Below are positions 8,271-15,393 of a stretch of DNA of 48,883 nucleotides, in pieces. The stretch is from Streptosporangiaceae bacterium. Lineage in GTDB: Bacteria; Actinomycetota; Actinomycetes; Streptosporangiales; Streptosporangiaceae. Where the stretch lies: NCBI GenBank assembly GCA_025935815.1, contig JAICUO010000002.1:1-48883 (forward strand). Direction: 5' to 3'. Under the pieces are notes generated by a model, which did no database searches, had not been told where the DNA came from, and saw only the letters and a list, made by a program, of their open reading frames with translations. The stretch's first letter is position 1, and each line of letters starts with the position of its first letter. A program made the translations under genes and the position numbers.

Positions 8271-9737
8271 ATGCGACTAACGGGAAAGATGATGCGGCCG
8301 CGGTCCGCGTCAGTGATCGCGCTACTTGCGGTCCCCTCCGCCCTGACGCTGGCCTTGGCGACCCCCGGCGCGGCCTATGCGAATGTGACCGTGACGCAGG
8401 TCAGCCAGGATATCTTCACCGACGCCCAGGCCCAGCACAACACCGAGGTCGAGCCGGACACGTTCGTCTCCGGGTCCACGATCGTCTCGGCCTTCCAGGT
8501 GGGGCGGGTTTCCGGCGGCGGCTCCTCTGACATCGGATGGGCCACCTCCACCAACGGCGGAGCGACGTGGGCCCACGGGTACCTGCCGGACCTCACCACC
8601 AACACCGGCGGGACGTTCGGGCAGGCCAGCGATGCCTCGGTCGCCTTCGATCCCAAGCACAACGTGTGGCTGATCTCCTCCCTCGGCGTCAGCGGCTCGA
8701 CCGTGGACGTGCTCACCAGCCGGTCCACCGACGGCGGCCTGACCTGGGGCAATCCGGTAATCACGGCGACCGGCGCCAACGACAAGAACTGGATTGTCTG
8801 CGACGGCACCGCGAGCAGCCCGCACTTCGGGAACTGCTATACCGAGTACGACATCACCAGCTCCGGTGACTCGATCCGGATGCGCACTTCGACCAACGGC
8901 GGCACTAGCTGGGGCTCCGCCCTGGCCCCCGGGGGCAGCCACACCGGGCTCGGCGGCCAGCCGGTGGTCCTGCCAAACGGCGACGTACTGGTCCCCTATG
9001 AATCCCTCAACAGCCAGATCCGTTCCTTCAGGAGCACCAACGGCGGCACTTCCTGGAACTCCACGGTGCTCGTCTCCAGCATCAGCCACCACGACGTGGC
9101 CGGATCGCTTCGCGAGGAGCCGCTGCCCTCGGCCGAGGCTGACGCCGCGGGCACCGTCTACGTGACGTGGGCCGACTGCCGGTTCCGCTCCGGCTGCCCC
9201 AGCAACGACATCGTCCTGGCCAAGTCCACGAGCGAAACGACCTGGGCCGCGCCCGTCCGGGTGCCGATCGACGCGACCACCAGCACGGTGGACCACTTCA
9301 TTCCGGGCACCGGCGTCGACCGGTCCACCTCGGGCAGCAGCACCCGGATCGGCCTGGCCTACTACTTCTACCCGACCGCGAACTGCACGGCGTCGACCTG
9401 CCAGCTCGACGTCGGCTACATCTCCTCGGTCAACGGAGGCACTAGCTGGAGCACGGCAACCCAGCTCGCGGGCCCGATGTCGCTGTCCTGGCTGCCGAAC
9501 ACCTCCCAGGGGCGCATGTTGGGCGACTACATCTCCACCTCGGTAGTGTCCGGCGGCAACGCCTACCCGATCCTCGCGCTCGCCAGCGCGCCGACCGGAT
9601 CCACCTTCAACCAGGCCATGTTCGCGCCCACGGGCGGACTGGCGGTCACCGGCGGCAGCAATGCGTCAGCAGCGCAAGCCGCGACGACGGCGCCCTCCGT
9701 GAAGACCGCGTTCACGGCGCCCACGACCGCTCACTGA
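8271..9737 (+). CDS. Secreted Asp-box (BNR/sialidase-like propeller) protein
   Basis: Predicted exported beta-propeller protein of 488 residues. A signal peptide spans about residues 1-38, ending TPGAAYA. At least five Asp-box repeats are visible: STNGGATW, STDGGLTW, STNGGTSW (twice) and SVNGGTSW. These place it in the sialidase/BNR-repeat superfamily of extracellular glycan-binding or glycan-cleaving proteins. I do not see the full arginine triad needed to assert sialidase activity. The C-terminal 40 residues are a low-complexity Ala/Thr tail. It is followed by a strong hairpin terminator. Confidence 0.85.
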   Translation: MRLTGKMMRPRSASVIALLAVPSALTLALATPGAAYANVTVTQVSQDIFTDAQAQHNTEVEPDTFVSGSTIVSAFQVGRVSGGGSSDIGWATSTNGGATWAHGYLPDLTTNTGGTFGQASDASVAFDPKHNVWLISSLGVSGSTVDVLTSRSTDGGLTWGNPVITATGANDKNWIVCDGTASSPHFGNCYTEYDITSSGDSIRMRTSTNGGTSWGSALAPGGSHTGLGGQPVVLPNGDVLVPYESLNSQIRSFRSTNGGTSWNSTVLVSSISHHDVAGSLREEPLPSAEADAAGTVYVTWADCRFRSGCPSNDIVLAKSTSETTWAAPVRVPIDATTSTVDHFIPGTGVDRSTSGSSTRIGLAYYFYPTANCTASTCQLDVGYISSVNGGTSWSTATQLAGPMSLSWLPNTSQGRMLGDYISTSVVSGGNAYPILALASAPTGSTFNQAMFAPTGGLAVTGGSNASAAQAATTAPSVKTAFTAPTTAH

Positions 9738-9741
9738 TCAC

Positions 9742-9784
9742 GTCAGGCCGGCGGGGCCGCGCCAGGCGGTCCCGCCGCCCTGAC
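9742..9784. terminator. Bidirectional hairpin terminator
   Basis: A nested stem: GTCAGG (9742-9747) pairs with CCTGAC (9779-9784), and CGGCGGGGCC (9749-9758) with GGTCCCGCCG (9768-9777, one G-T wobble). It lies in the short gap between the convergent Asp-box gene and the membrane-protein gene, so it can end both transcripts. Confidence 0.75.
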
Positions 9785-9790
9785 TCACCG

Positions 9791-10228
9791 CTATGGCCGT
9801 CTTCGGCGGAAATAACGGAGCCAGAGCAGGCCGAAAACGGGAAGCACGAGCGGGACGAAGCCGTAGCCGCTGCCAAAGCCCGACCACACTGTTGCGTCAG
9901 GGAAGGTGGCCCGGTCGGCGAGGCTCCAGGCGCCGACCGCCAGCACGCCCGCGAGCTCGACCGAGCAGGAGATGACGGCGATCCGCCGCGCGGCCGGGCT
10001 GCCGGCGGCGAGGGTGACGGTCGCGAGTATGTAGACCACGCCGGCGAACGCCGACAGCAGGTAGGCGACCGGGGCGTTATCGAACTTCGTCGCGATCTGC
10101 ACCGAGGCCCGTGCGGTGGCCGAGAGCGCGAACAGCGCGTAGATGGCGACCAGCACCCGGCCCGGGCCGGTCCTGGTCGAGGCGGCCTGCGATGTCGCGG
10201 GCTCCGGGGCCGTCGCGTGCTCAGGCAT
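9791..10228 (-). CDS. Small integral membrane protein (4 TM), unknown function
   Basis: Unrecognised 145-residue protein. A polar 25-residue N-terminus is followed by about four hydrophobic segments (VLVAIYALFAL, YLLSAFAGVVYILATVTLAAG, SCSVELAGVLAVG, GFVPLVLPVFGLLWL), and a basic tail (RYFRRRRP) suggests a cytosolic C-terminus. Its start overlaps the stop of the upstream membrane gene by 8 bp, so the two are translated from one message. No catalytic or transport motif was seen. Confidence 0.75.
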   Translation of the reverse strand: MPEHATAPEPATSQAASTRTGPGRVLVAIYALFALSATARASVQIATKFDNAPVAYLLSAFAGVVYILATVTLAAGSPAARRIAVISCSVELAGVLAVGAWSLADRATFPDATVWSGFGSGYGFVPLVLPVFGLLWLRYFRRRRP

Positions 10229-10595
10229 GGATGACCGGCCAGACCTGGTGCAGCCGCACCATCAGCACGGCCGCGACGAGCCCGGCCACGGCGATGACCG
10301 CCGGGCCCCACCGTGACCGCTCCAGCAGCCCCCAGAACCCCGCGACCACCGGGACGAGCGGCATCGCGATCAGGTACCCGATGAGCGTGGCGATCCCGGC
10401 CGGGCGCTCACCGCCGGCGAGCCTGGCCACGATGACGCCGACCAGGACGAGCAGCAAGATCTCAAGGGCGCCAAGCGCGGCGAGCAACCCGATGCCCATT
10501 CGGCGGTTCAAGGCGGTCATCAGCAGCGCGTACCCGGCGAGCGCGAGACCGGCGACGATGACGATCGTGGGCAGGGTGCCGTTCACGCGGAACAT
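10221..10595 (-). CDS. Small integral membrane protein (4 TM), unknown function
   Basis: Unrecognised 124-residue, very hydrophobic protein with about four transmembrane segments (TIVIVAGLALAGYALLM, IGLLAALGALEILLLVLVG, IGYLIAMPLVPVVAGFWG, AVIAVAGLVAAVLMV). It is the first gene of a two-gene membrane operon. A TACTAC-N5-GTAGTA palindrome ends only 2 bp before its ATG, so the pair appears to be repressor-controlled. Confidence 0.75.
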   Translation of the reverse strand: MFRVNGTLPTIVIVAGLALAGYALLMTALNRRMGIGLLAALGALEILLLVLVGVIVARLAGGERPAGIATLIGYLIAMPLVPVVAGFWGLLERSRWGPAVIAVAGLVAAVLMVRLHQVWPVIHA

Positions 10596-10597
10596 GC

Positions 10598-10614
10598 TAC
10601 TACTTCTCGTAGTA
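10598..10614. promoter_or_regulatory. TACTAC-N5-GTAGTA palindrome, probable repressor operator
   Basis: A perfect 6-bp inverted repeat (10598-10603 and 10609-10614) with a 5-bp spacer, immediately upstream of the two-gene membrane operon. TAC/GTA-type half-sites of this kind are seen for BlaI/CopY-like winged-helix repressors. No such regulator gene is in the window, so the binder is unknown. Confidence 0.5.
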
Positions 10615-10632
10615 ACGGAACCGGCCCCGGGG

Positions 10633-11238
10633 CTAGCTGGCCCGCACGGCGAAGAAGATCTCCCGCACCTCCCGCGCGGCGTAATACACCAGCACGTACC
10701 CGGCGGCCGGGTCCGCCCACCACCAGCCCGCCGCCGCGTTCAGTACCAGGCCGGCCAGCACCGCGGTCGCCAGGATGCCGTCGACCATGGTCACCCGGCC
10801 CTCGGTGCGCAGCACCGGGTTATCCAGCGCCCGCCCGGTCCTTGCCTTGCCCGCCGCCAGCGCGAACATGACCGCCGCGGTCACCGCCGTCCACGCGATC
10901 CCGGCCACCGAGGGCCGCGGACGATACCCGGCCGCGAGCACGAGCGTCGACTGGATGAGAAGGTACACGGCCAAGGCGGTGAACGCGTACCCGATCAGCC
11001 GCAGCCCCCGCCGCTGGCGGTCCTCCCCCGCGCCCGACAGCTCCCAGATCACCACGACAGACGCGCCGATCTCGATGAGGGAGTCCAGGCCGAAAGCAGC
11101 CAGCGCGACCGACCGGGCCGCGAGCGCCGCGACCGCCAAGACAATGATCCCGGCCACGTTCCAGCCCAGCGTCACGTACTCCAGCACGAACCCCCGGCGC
11201 ACGAGCCGCGCCCGCGCGTGATCATTTGTCGCAGTCAC
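10633..11238 (-). CDS. Cation-efflux (CDF-like) membrane transporter
   Basis: Predicted inner-membrane protein of about 200 residues with five to six hydrophobic segments, resembling the short cation-transporter branch of the CDF superfamily. The second transmembrane segment reads ALAAFGLDSLIEIGAS, with an Asp where CDF proteins carry metal ligands. A later segment reads TEGRVTMVDGILATAVLAG, again with an Asp. The cytosolic C-terminal domain of full CDFs is absent. The start is uncertain: GTG 11238 (VTATNDHARA) is chosen because the family usually begins near RRGFVLEYVTLGWN, but GTG 11295 is possible and would overlap the adjacent gene fragment. Metal specificity is not predictable. Confidence 0.75.
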   Translation of the reverse strand: MTATNDHARARLVRRGFVLEYVTLGWNVAGIIVLAVAALAARSVALAAFGLDSLIEIGASVVVIWELSGAGEDRQRRGLRLIGYAFTALAVYLLIQSTLVLAAGYRPRPSVAGIAWTAVTAAVMFALAAGKARTGRALDNPVLRTEGRVTMVDGILATAVLAGLVLNAAAGWWWADPAAGYVLVYYAAREVREIFFAVRAS

Positions 11239-11290
11239 CGCCAGATCATCCCACCGCGCCGGAAGCTCGATCCACAGCCGTGGCGCCCTG

Positions 11291-11760
11291 GCCACCGGTG
11301 CGGCGGATCGCGGCCAGGCGTACGCGGCCGCCAGCCCTCCGCGGGAGGCAGCGGTACCGGTCTATCCCGAGGCCTCCGGCAACGGCTACGCCACCCCGCA
11401 GCCGCCCGCCTTCCCGCCGGCGCCTGCCGACCCGGGCGAGCACGGGTCGCACCCGGCCACTTCCGGGGGGCGGGCCGCCGCCGACATCGCCGAGGCGGAG
11501 CGGTCCGACCAGCGGATCTCGCAGCTGTCTTACCAGGACGCCGTCTTGATCGGGGCCACGCAGATCCTCGCGCTGCTGGCGGGGATCAGCCGGTCCGGGG
11601 TCACCATGGCCGGCGGCCTGTGGCGCGGGCTGGACAACGAGGACGCCGCCCGGTTCGCGTTCCTGCTGGCCACCCCGGTCATCCTCGCGGCCGGCATCCT
11701 CAAGGTGCCCTCGCTGGCCGGCCCGGCCGGGGCGCACATCCACGGCCAGGTTGCCGGACT
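11291..11760 (+). pseudogene. Truncated undecaprenyl-diphosphatase (uppP) fragment
   Basis: An open, GC3-rich frame with no ATG, GTG or TTG start back to an in-frame TGA at 11219-11221. After a Pro/Gly/Ala-rich stretch it reads RISQLSYQDAVLIGATQ, then LLAGISRSGVTMAGGLWRGL and DNEDAARFAFLLATPVILA, the second conserved block of UppP (BacA), which carries the SRSG active-site motif. Homology stops near 11757, short of the last two membrane helices. The N-terminal half with the first catalytic block is also missing. It is squeezed between two CDF-type genes and overlaps the 5' end of one. It is probably a relic of cell-wall lipid recycling and not a working enzyme. Confidence 0.7.
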
Positions 11761-11774
11761 GCACGCGAAGGACA

Positions 11775-12707
11775 TTAGTGGGTGCCGGGCTCGTGTCCGG
11801 CGTGGGCGGCCGCCTCGAGCTGGAAGGTGGAGTGCTCAACGTCGAAGTGCCCGGCCAGGCAGGCCTGGAGCTGGTCCAGCAGCCGGGGGGCGTGCCCGTC
11901 GTGGAAGCACGGGTCCTCGATGACGATGTGCGCCGACAGGGCGGGCAGCCCGGAGGTGACCGTCCAGGCGTGCAGGTCGTGCACGCCCAGCACGTGCGCC
12001 ACGCCGGACAGGTGGGCGCGGACCTCCGCCAGGTCCATGTCCTCCGGTGCCGCCTCCAGCAGCACCCGCCCCGAGTCCCGCAGCAGCTCCCACGCGGCCT
12101 TGCCCATCAGGGCGACCACAAGCAACGAGGCGATCGCGTCGGCGCGGGTGAACCCCGTGGTCACGATGATGATCCCGGCGATGACGGTGCCGATGAACCC
12201 GTACAGGTCAGTCAGCACGTGCCGGAACGCGCCCTCGACGTTGAGGCTGGACCGGTTCGCCCTGGCCAGCACCCAGGCGGCGGCGACGTTGACCACGATC
12301 CCGGCGGCCGCGACGGCGATGACCGGGCCGCCATCGACAGCAGGCGGGTGGATGAGGCGGCCGATCGCCTCGACGGTGACGATCCCGGCCACCACCAGCA
12401 AGGTGATCCCGTTGGCGGCGGCGGACAAGATCTCCGCGCGCTTCCAGCCGTAGGTCCACTTCCCCGAGGGGGGCCGGGCGGCCAGCGCCATCGCCCACAG
12501 CGCCCCGCCGATTGCCCCGACATCCGACAGCATGTGCCCGGCATCCGACAGCAGCGCCAGCGACCCTGACAAGATCGCGGTGATCACCTCGGCCAGCATG
12601 AACGCCGCCAGCAACGCCAGCGCGGTCAGCAGGTACCGGCGGTCCGACCCTGCTCCCGGGCCATGCGCGTGGCCGTGCGAATGCGCGGGCTCGGGCGGGG
12701 AGGCCAT
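11775..12707 (-). CDS. czcD: CDF-family zinc/cation efflux transporter (CzcD/ZitB type)
   Basis: Predicted proton-coupled exporter of divalent metals, 310 residues. A His-rich N-terminus (HSHGHAHG) precedes six membrane segments. The metal-site motifs are complete: SDAGHMLSD in TM2 (HxxxD) and FRHVLTDLYG in TM5 (HxxxD). The C-terminal cytosolic domain follows (VLGVHDLHAWTVTSG, AHIVIED), ending in another His-rich tail (HAGHEPGTH). Length and layout match zinc and cobalt CDF exporters. The cluster context (second CDF-like gene, two MntP-like genes, DUF302) supports metal homeostasis. The exact metal is not determinable, though the HD-HD type site favours zinc. Confidence 0.92.
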   Translation of the reverse strand: MASPPEPAHSHGHAHGPGAGSDRRYLLTALALLAAFMLAEVITAILSGSLALLSDAGHMLSDVGAIGGALWAMALAARPPSGKWTYGWKRAEILSAAANGITLLVVAGIVTVEAIGRLIHPPAVDGGPVIAVAAAGIVVNVAAAWVLARANRSSLNVEGAFRHVLTDLYGFIGTVIAGIIIVTTGFTRADAIASLLVVALMGKAAWELLRDSGRVLLEAAPEDMDLAEVRAHLSGVAHVLGVHDLHAWTVTSGLPALSAHIVIEDPCFHDGHAPRLLDQLQACLAGHFDVEHSTFQLEAAAHAGHEPGTH

Positions 12708-12748
12708 GAGCTAAGGGTATCGGGGCCAAGGGTAAATAGGCTGAGCGT

Positions 12749-13294
12749 GTGCCCGCCCTGATCCTGGTCGCCTTGTCGCTGGGCCTGTCGAACTTCGCCG
12801 CCGCGATCGGCATCGGAGTCTCCGGCGGCAGCGCCCGCACCCGCCTCAAGGTTGGCATCATCTTCGGCGTCTTCGAGGCCGGCATGCCCGTCGCCGGGCT
12901 GGCGCTCGGCCGCGGGCTCGCCGGCGCCCTCGGCGGCGCGGCCCGCTGGGTCAGCGCGGGGCTGCTCATCGCCACTGGCGCCTGGGCACTCGCCCAGGCC
13001 ATCCGCGCCGACGGGCCGGCCGACGCCCCGGCCGGCAGTCAGGGAACCGGCCGGCTCATCGTCACCGGGCTCGCGCTCAGCATCGACAACCTCGCCGTCG
13101 GCTTCGCGCTCGGCGCCTTCCGGGTCAGCCTGCCCGTGGCCATCGCCGTCATCGGCTGCGTCAGCATCGCCCTGTCCCTGGCCGGCCTGGAACTGGGCTC
13201 CCGGATCGGCTCCCGCGCGGGCCAGCGCGGCGAACTGCTGGGCGGCCTGGTCCTCATCGCGGTGGGCGCCGCCATCGCGGCAGGCCTGATCTAG
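12749..13294 (+). CDS. MntP-like membrane protein with altered first transmembrane motif
   Basis: Predicted inner-membrane protein of 181 residues with six hydrophobic segments in the MntP (DUF204) arrangement of two inverted three-helix repeats. TM1 reads SLGLSNFAAAIGIG, with Asn-Phe where MntP proteins usually have Ser-Asp or Met-Asp. TM4 reads LALSIDNLAVGFALG and keeps the Asp. The start is GTG 12749. It lies 27 bp upstream of a second MntP-like gene on the same strand, so the two may form a heteromer. The missing TM1 Asp argues against independent manganese export. Confidence 0.8.
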   Translation: MPALILVALSLGLSNFAAAIGIGVSGGSARTRLKVGIIFGVFEAGMPVAGLALGRGLAGALGGAARWVSAGLLIATGAWALAQAIRADGPADAPAGSQGTGRLIVTGLALSIDNLAVGFALGAFRVSLPVAIAVIGCVSIALSLAGLELGSRIGSRAGQRGELLGGLVLIAVGAAIAAGLI

Positions 13295-13321
13295 GCTGGT
13301 CGGGGTGAACGCCGTTCGTCC

Positions 13322-13903
13322 GTGCCCGCCCGCGAGCCTGCCGGCGTCATGCTGACGCTGCTGGCCTTCGTCTTGCCGCTCGGCCTGGACTCCTTCGCCG
13401 TCGCCGCCGCGATCGGCGCCGCCCAGGCGACGACTACATCGCAGCGGCTGCGGATCTCGCTGCTGTTCGTGATCTTCGAAGCCGGGATGCCGCTGATCGG
13501 GCTGGGCCTGGGCACCGCGCTCGCCCGCGGGATCGGCGCCATCGCCGGCTACCTCGCCGCCGCCGTCGTCATCGGCACCGGCGCCTGGATGCTGCTCTCC
13601 GACGACGATGACGAGGAAGCCAAGGCTGGCCGCATCACCACCAGCCGGGGGCTGGCCCTCATCGGCCTCGGGATCAGCATCAGCATGGACGAGCTGGCCA
13701 TCGGGTTCAGCATCGGCCTGACCCGGCTGCCCGTCACCATCGTGATCGCCGCCATCGCGCTGCAGGCATTCATCGCCGCGCAGCTCGGCCTGGCCGTCGG
13801 CGCCAAGATCGCCGAGCGCTGGCGCGAGCGCACCGAACGAATCGCGGGCATCGCGCTGATCGCGCTCGGCGCCTACCTGATCGCCGGGCAGCTCACCCGG
13901 TAA
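13322..13903 (+). CDS. Putative manganese efflux protein (MntP-like)
   Basis: Predicted inner-membrane Mn(II) exporter of 193 residues (or 184 from the ATG at 13349) with six hydrophobic segments. Both acidic membrane motifs are intact: LPLGLDSFAVAAAIG in TM1 and ISISMDELAIGFSIG in TM4, separated by an acidic loop (DDDDEEAK). It is the second of a tandem pair; its neighbour lacks the TM1 Asp. No yybP-ykoY-like leader can fit upstream, so riboswitch control of this copy is unlikely. Its 3' end overlaps the convergent DUF302 gene by 11 bp. Confidence 0.85.
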   Translation: MPAREPAGVMLTLLAFVLPLGLDSFAVAAAIGAAQATTTSQRLRISLLFVIFEAGMPLIGLGLGTALARGIGAIAGYLAAAVVIGTGAWMLLSDDDDEEAKAGRITTSRGLALIGLGISISMDELAIGFSIGLTRLPVTIVIAAIALQAFIAAQLGLAVGAKIAERWRERTERIAGIALIALGAYLIAGQLTR

Positions 13904-14315
13904 GGCGCGATTCCGGGGCGCCCGGCACCGCCGCGAGCGCGGCGCGCAGTTGCTGCGCTATCTCAGCGGCGAGGCCTTCCAGGTCACCGTGGCCGCCGGC
14001 TAGCTGCATCATGGCGCCGGGGTCGAAGGCTTCCACGAGCGTGGAGCGTTCCCCCAGCGACCGCACGACGACGTTGCACGGCAGCAGCGCGGCGACCGAG
14101 GGGTCGACGGTGATCGCTCGGTAGGCGAACCGCGGGTTGCAGGCGCCGAGGATGACCTCGGCCGGGATCTCGGCGCCGATCTTCTGCCGCAGCGTCGCGC
14201 GCAGGTCGATCTCCGTGATGACTCCGAAGCCAGCCTTCGCGAGCTCGGCCCGGACGGCCGCCACAGTCTCCTCGAATGGCCGCTCGCACGTAGCCTGGAT
14301 GGTGTAGCCCGACAT
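13893..14315 (-). CDS. DUF302-domain protein
   Basis: Small cytosolic protein of 140 residues from ATG 14315. That ATG is preferred over 14318 because GGGGAGG then lies at a proper 5-nt distance. It matches the DUF302 alpha/beta fold: FEETVAAVRAELAKAGFGVITEIDLR near the N-terminus, shown by FEETV and GFGVITEID, then ILGACNPRFAYRAI and the single-Cys block LLPCNVVVR. DUF302 proteins often accompany redox or metal-related genes but have no agreed reaction. It sits at the end of the metal-transport cluster, converging on the MntP-like gene. Confidence 0.85.
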   Translation of the reverse strand: MSGYTIQATCERPFEETVAAVRAELAKAGFGVITEIDLRATLRQKIGAEIPAEVILGACNPRFAYRAITVDPSVAALLPCNVVVRSLGERSTLVEAFDPGAMMQLAGGHGDLEGLAAEIAQQLRAALAAVPGAPESRLTG

Positions 14316-14361
14316 CATGTCCTCCCCCGGTGACAAGGATCGCTCCCCTGACGCGAGGCGG

Positions 14362-15216
14362 TCACGGGTCGATCCCAGTATCGCCTGCCAGCGAAAAGCC
14401 CACCGCCGCGTCGCCGCGCAGGAACTCGATATAGCGGCTGGCGGAGGACTCGAGGATCTCCCGGGCGCCCGCGCGCACGACAGGCTGCCACCAGCCCCCG
14501 TAGATGCGGTCGAAACGGTACGGCCGCACCGCGTCGACCACGCCCCGGACCGCTGGCTCCGGCAGCGGCAGCCGGTTCGGCGCGCTCCACACGAACGTGA
14601 CCCGGTCCTCCCCCGGCGTCACGAAGATGGTGTCGCCGGCGAGCAGCACCCCGGCGCCGCCGGCGCCCTCGGCCCAGTGGGCGACCGCGCTGCCCGGGAA
14701 GTGCCCGCCGCACTGGACCAAGGTGACGCCCGGGAGGACCTGGGCGGAGCCGGACCAGGTCCGCACGGCCGGATCCGGGCGGGTCAGCCAGTGCGCGTCC
14801 GCCTCGGGCAGCAGGATCTCGGCGCCGAACGCGTGGCTCCACTCCACGATCGAGGCGTAGAAATGGGGGTGACTGGCGGTGACGGCCCGCAGGCCGCCGG
14901 CGTCCCTGACCGCGGCGATGGCCTGCTCGTCGACGAACCCGGGCGGGTCCCACAGCAGGTTGCCCTCGGGCGTCTGGATCACCAGGGCCCGCTGGCCTAT
15001 CGCCACCGGCGGGTCGACGCCGATGCCGAGCAGGCCCGGCTCGACCTCACGGACGTCGCTGCGATGCCCTTTGCTGGCCAGCTCCGCCGCCGTCGTCCAC
15101 CGCTGGCCCGACGACGGCACCCACTGGCGCTCATCGGAGCAGATCACGCACTCCCCCGGCGGCTGCTCCTGGTCGGCGTACTGGTTGGCGCACGTGGCGC
15201 AGATCCATACCGGCAT
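14362..15216 (-). CDS. Metallo-beta-lactamase-fold hydrolase with N-terminal Cys-rich knuckle
   Basis: Predicted cytosolic protein of 284 residues. ATG 15216 is favoured because GAGGAGG lies 6 nt ahead. Residues 5-30 carry CATCANQY and ECVICSDER, a rubredoxin- or zinc-ribbon-like knuckle. The MBL-fold core follows, with strand turns NLLWDPPGFV, VTASHPHFYAS, CGGHFPGSAVAHW, LLAGDTIFV and YGGWWQP. The canonical HxHxD ligand loop is altered to SHPHFYAS, losing the Asp, while the later His and Asp remain. It may be a mononuclear or catalytically altered member. No operon partner is evident. Confidence 0.85.
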   Translation of the reverse strand: MPVWICATCANQYADQEQPPGECVICSDERQWVPSSGQRWTTAAELASKGHRSDVREVEPGLLGIGVDPPVAIGQRALVIQTPEGNLLWDPPGFVDEQAIAAVRDAGGLRAVTASHPHFYASIVEWSHAFGAEILLPEADAHWLTRPDPAVRTWSGSAQVLPGVTLVQCGGHFPGSAVAHWAEGAGGAGVLLAGDTIFVTPGEDRVTFVWSAPNRLPLPEPAVRGVVDAVRPYRFDRIYGGWWQPVVRAGAREILESSASRYIEFLRGDAAVGFSLAGDTGIDP

Positions 15217-15393
15217 CGTCATCCTCCTCGGTGGTCACCCCTAGTCCATCAGCTTCCCGCCCCCGTCGCACCTCGGGGGCAAGCCACGCCGCACGGGGAA
15301 GTTGCCGTTCAATGCAGTTTTCGCGGGCCTCGTTAGGGAAGGGGGCAAGACCGACAGGGCGGCATGGTCGCGCGGGCGGGGAGGGAGGCTGGG

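Noticed and set aside
12708-12748. Manganese (yybP-ykoY) riboswitch before the MntP-like genes
   Set aside because: Only about 40 bp are available, too short for that aptamer.
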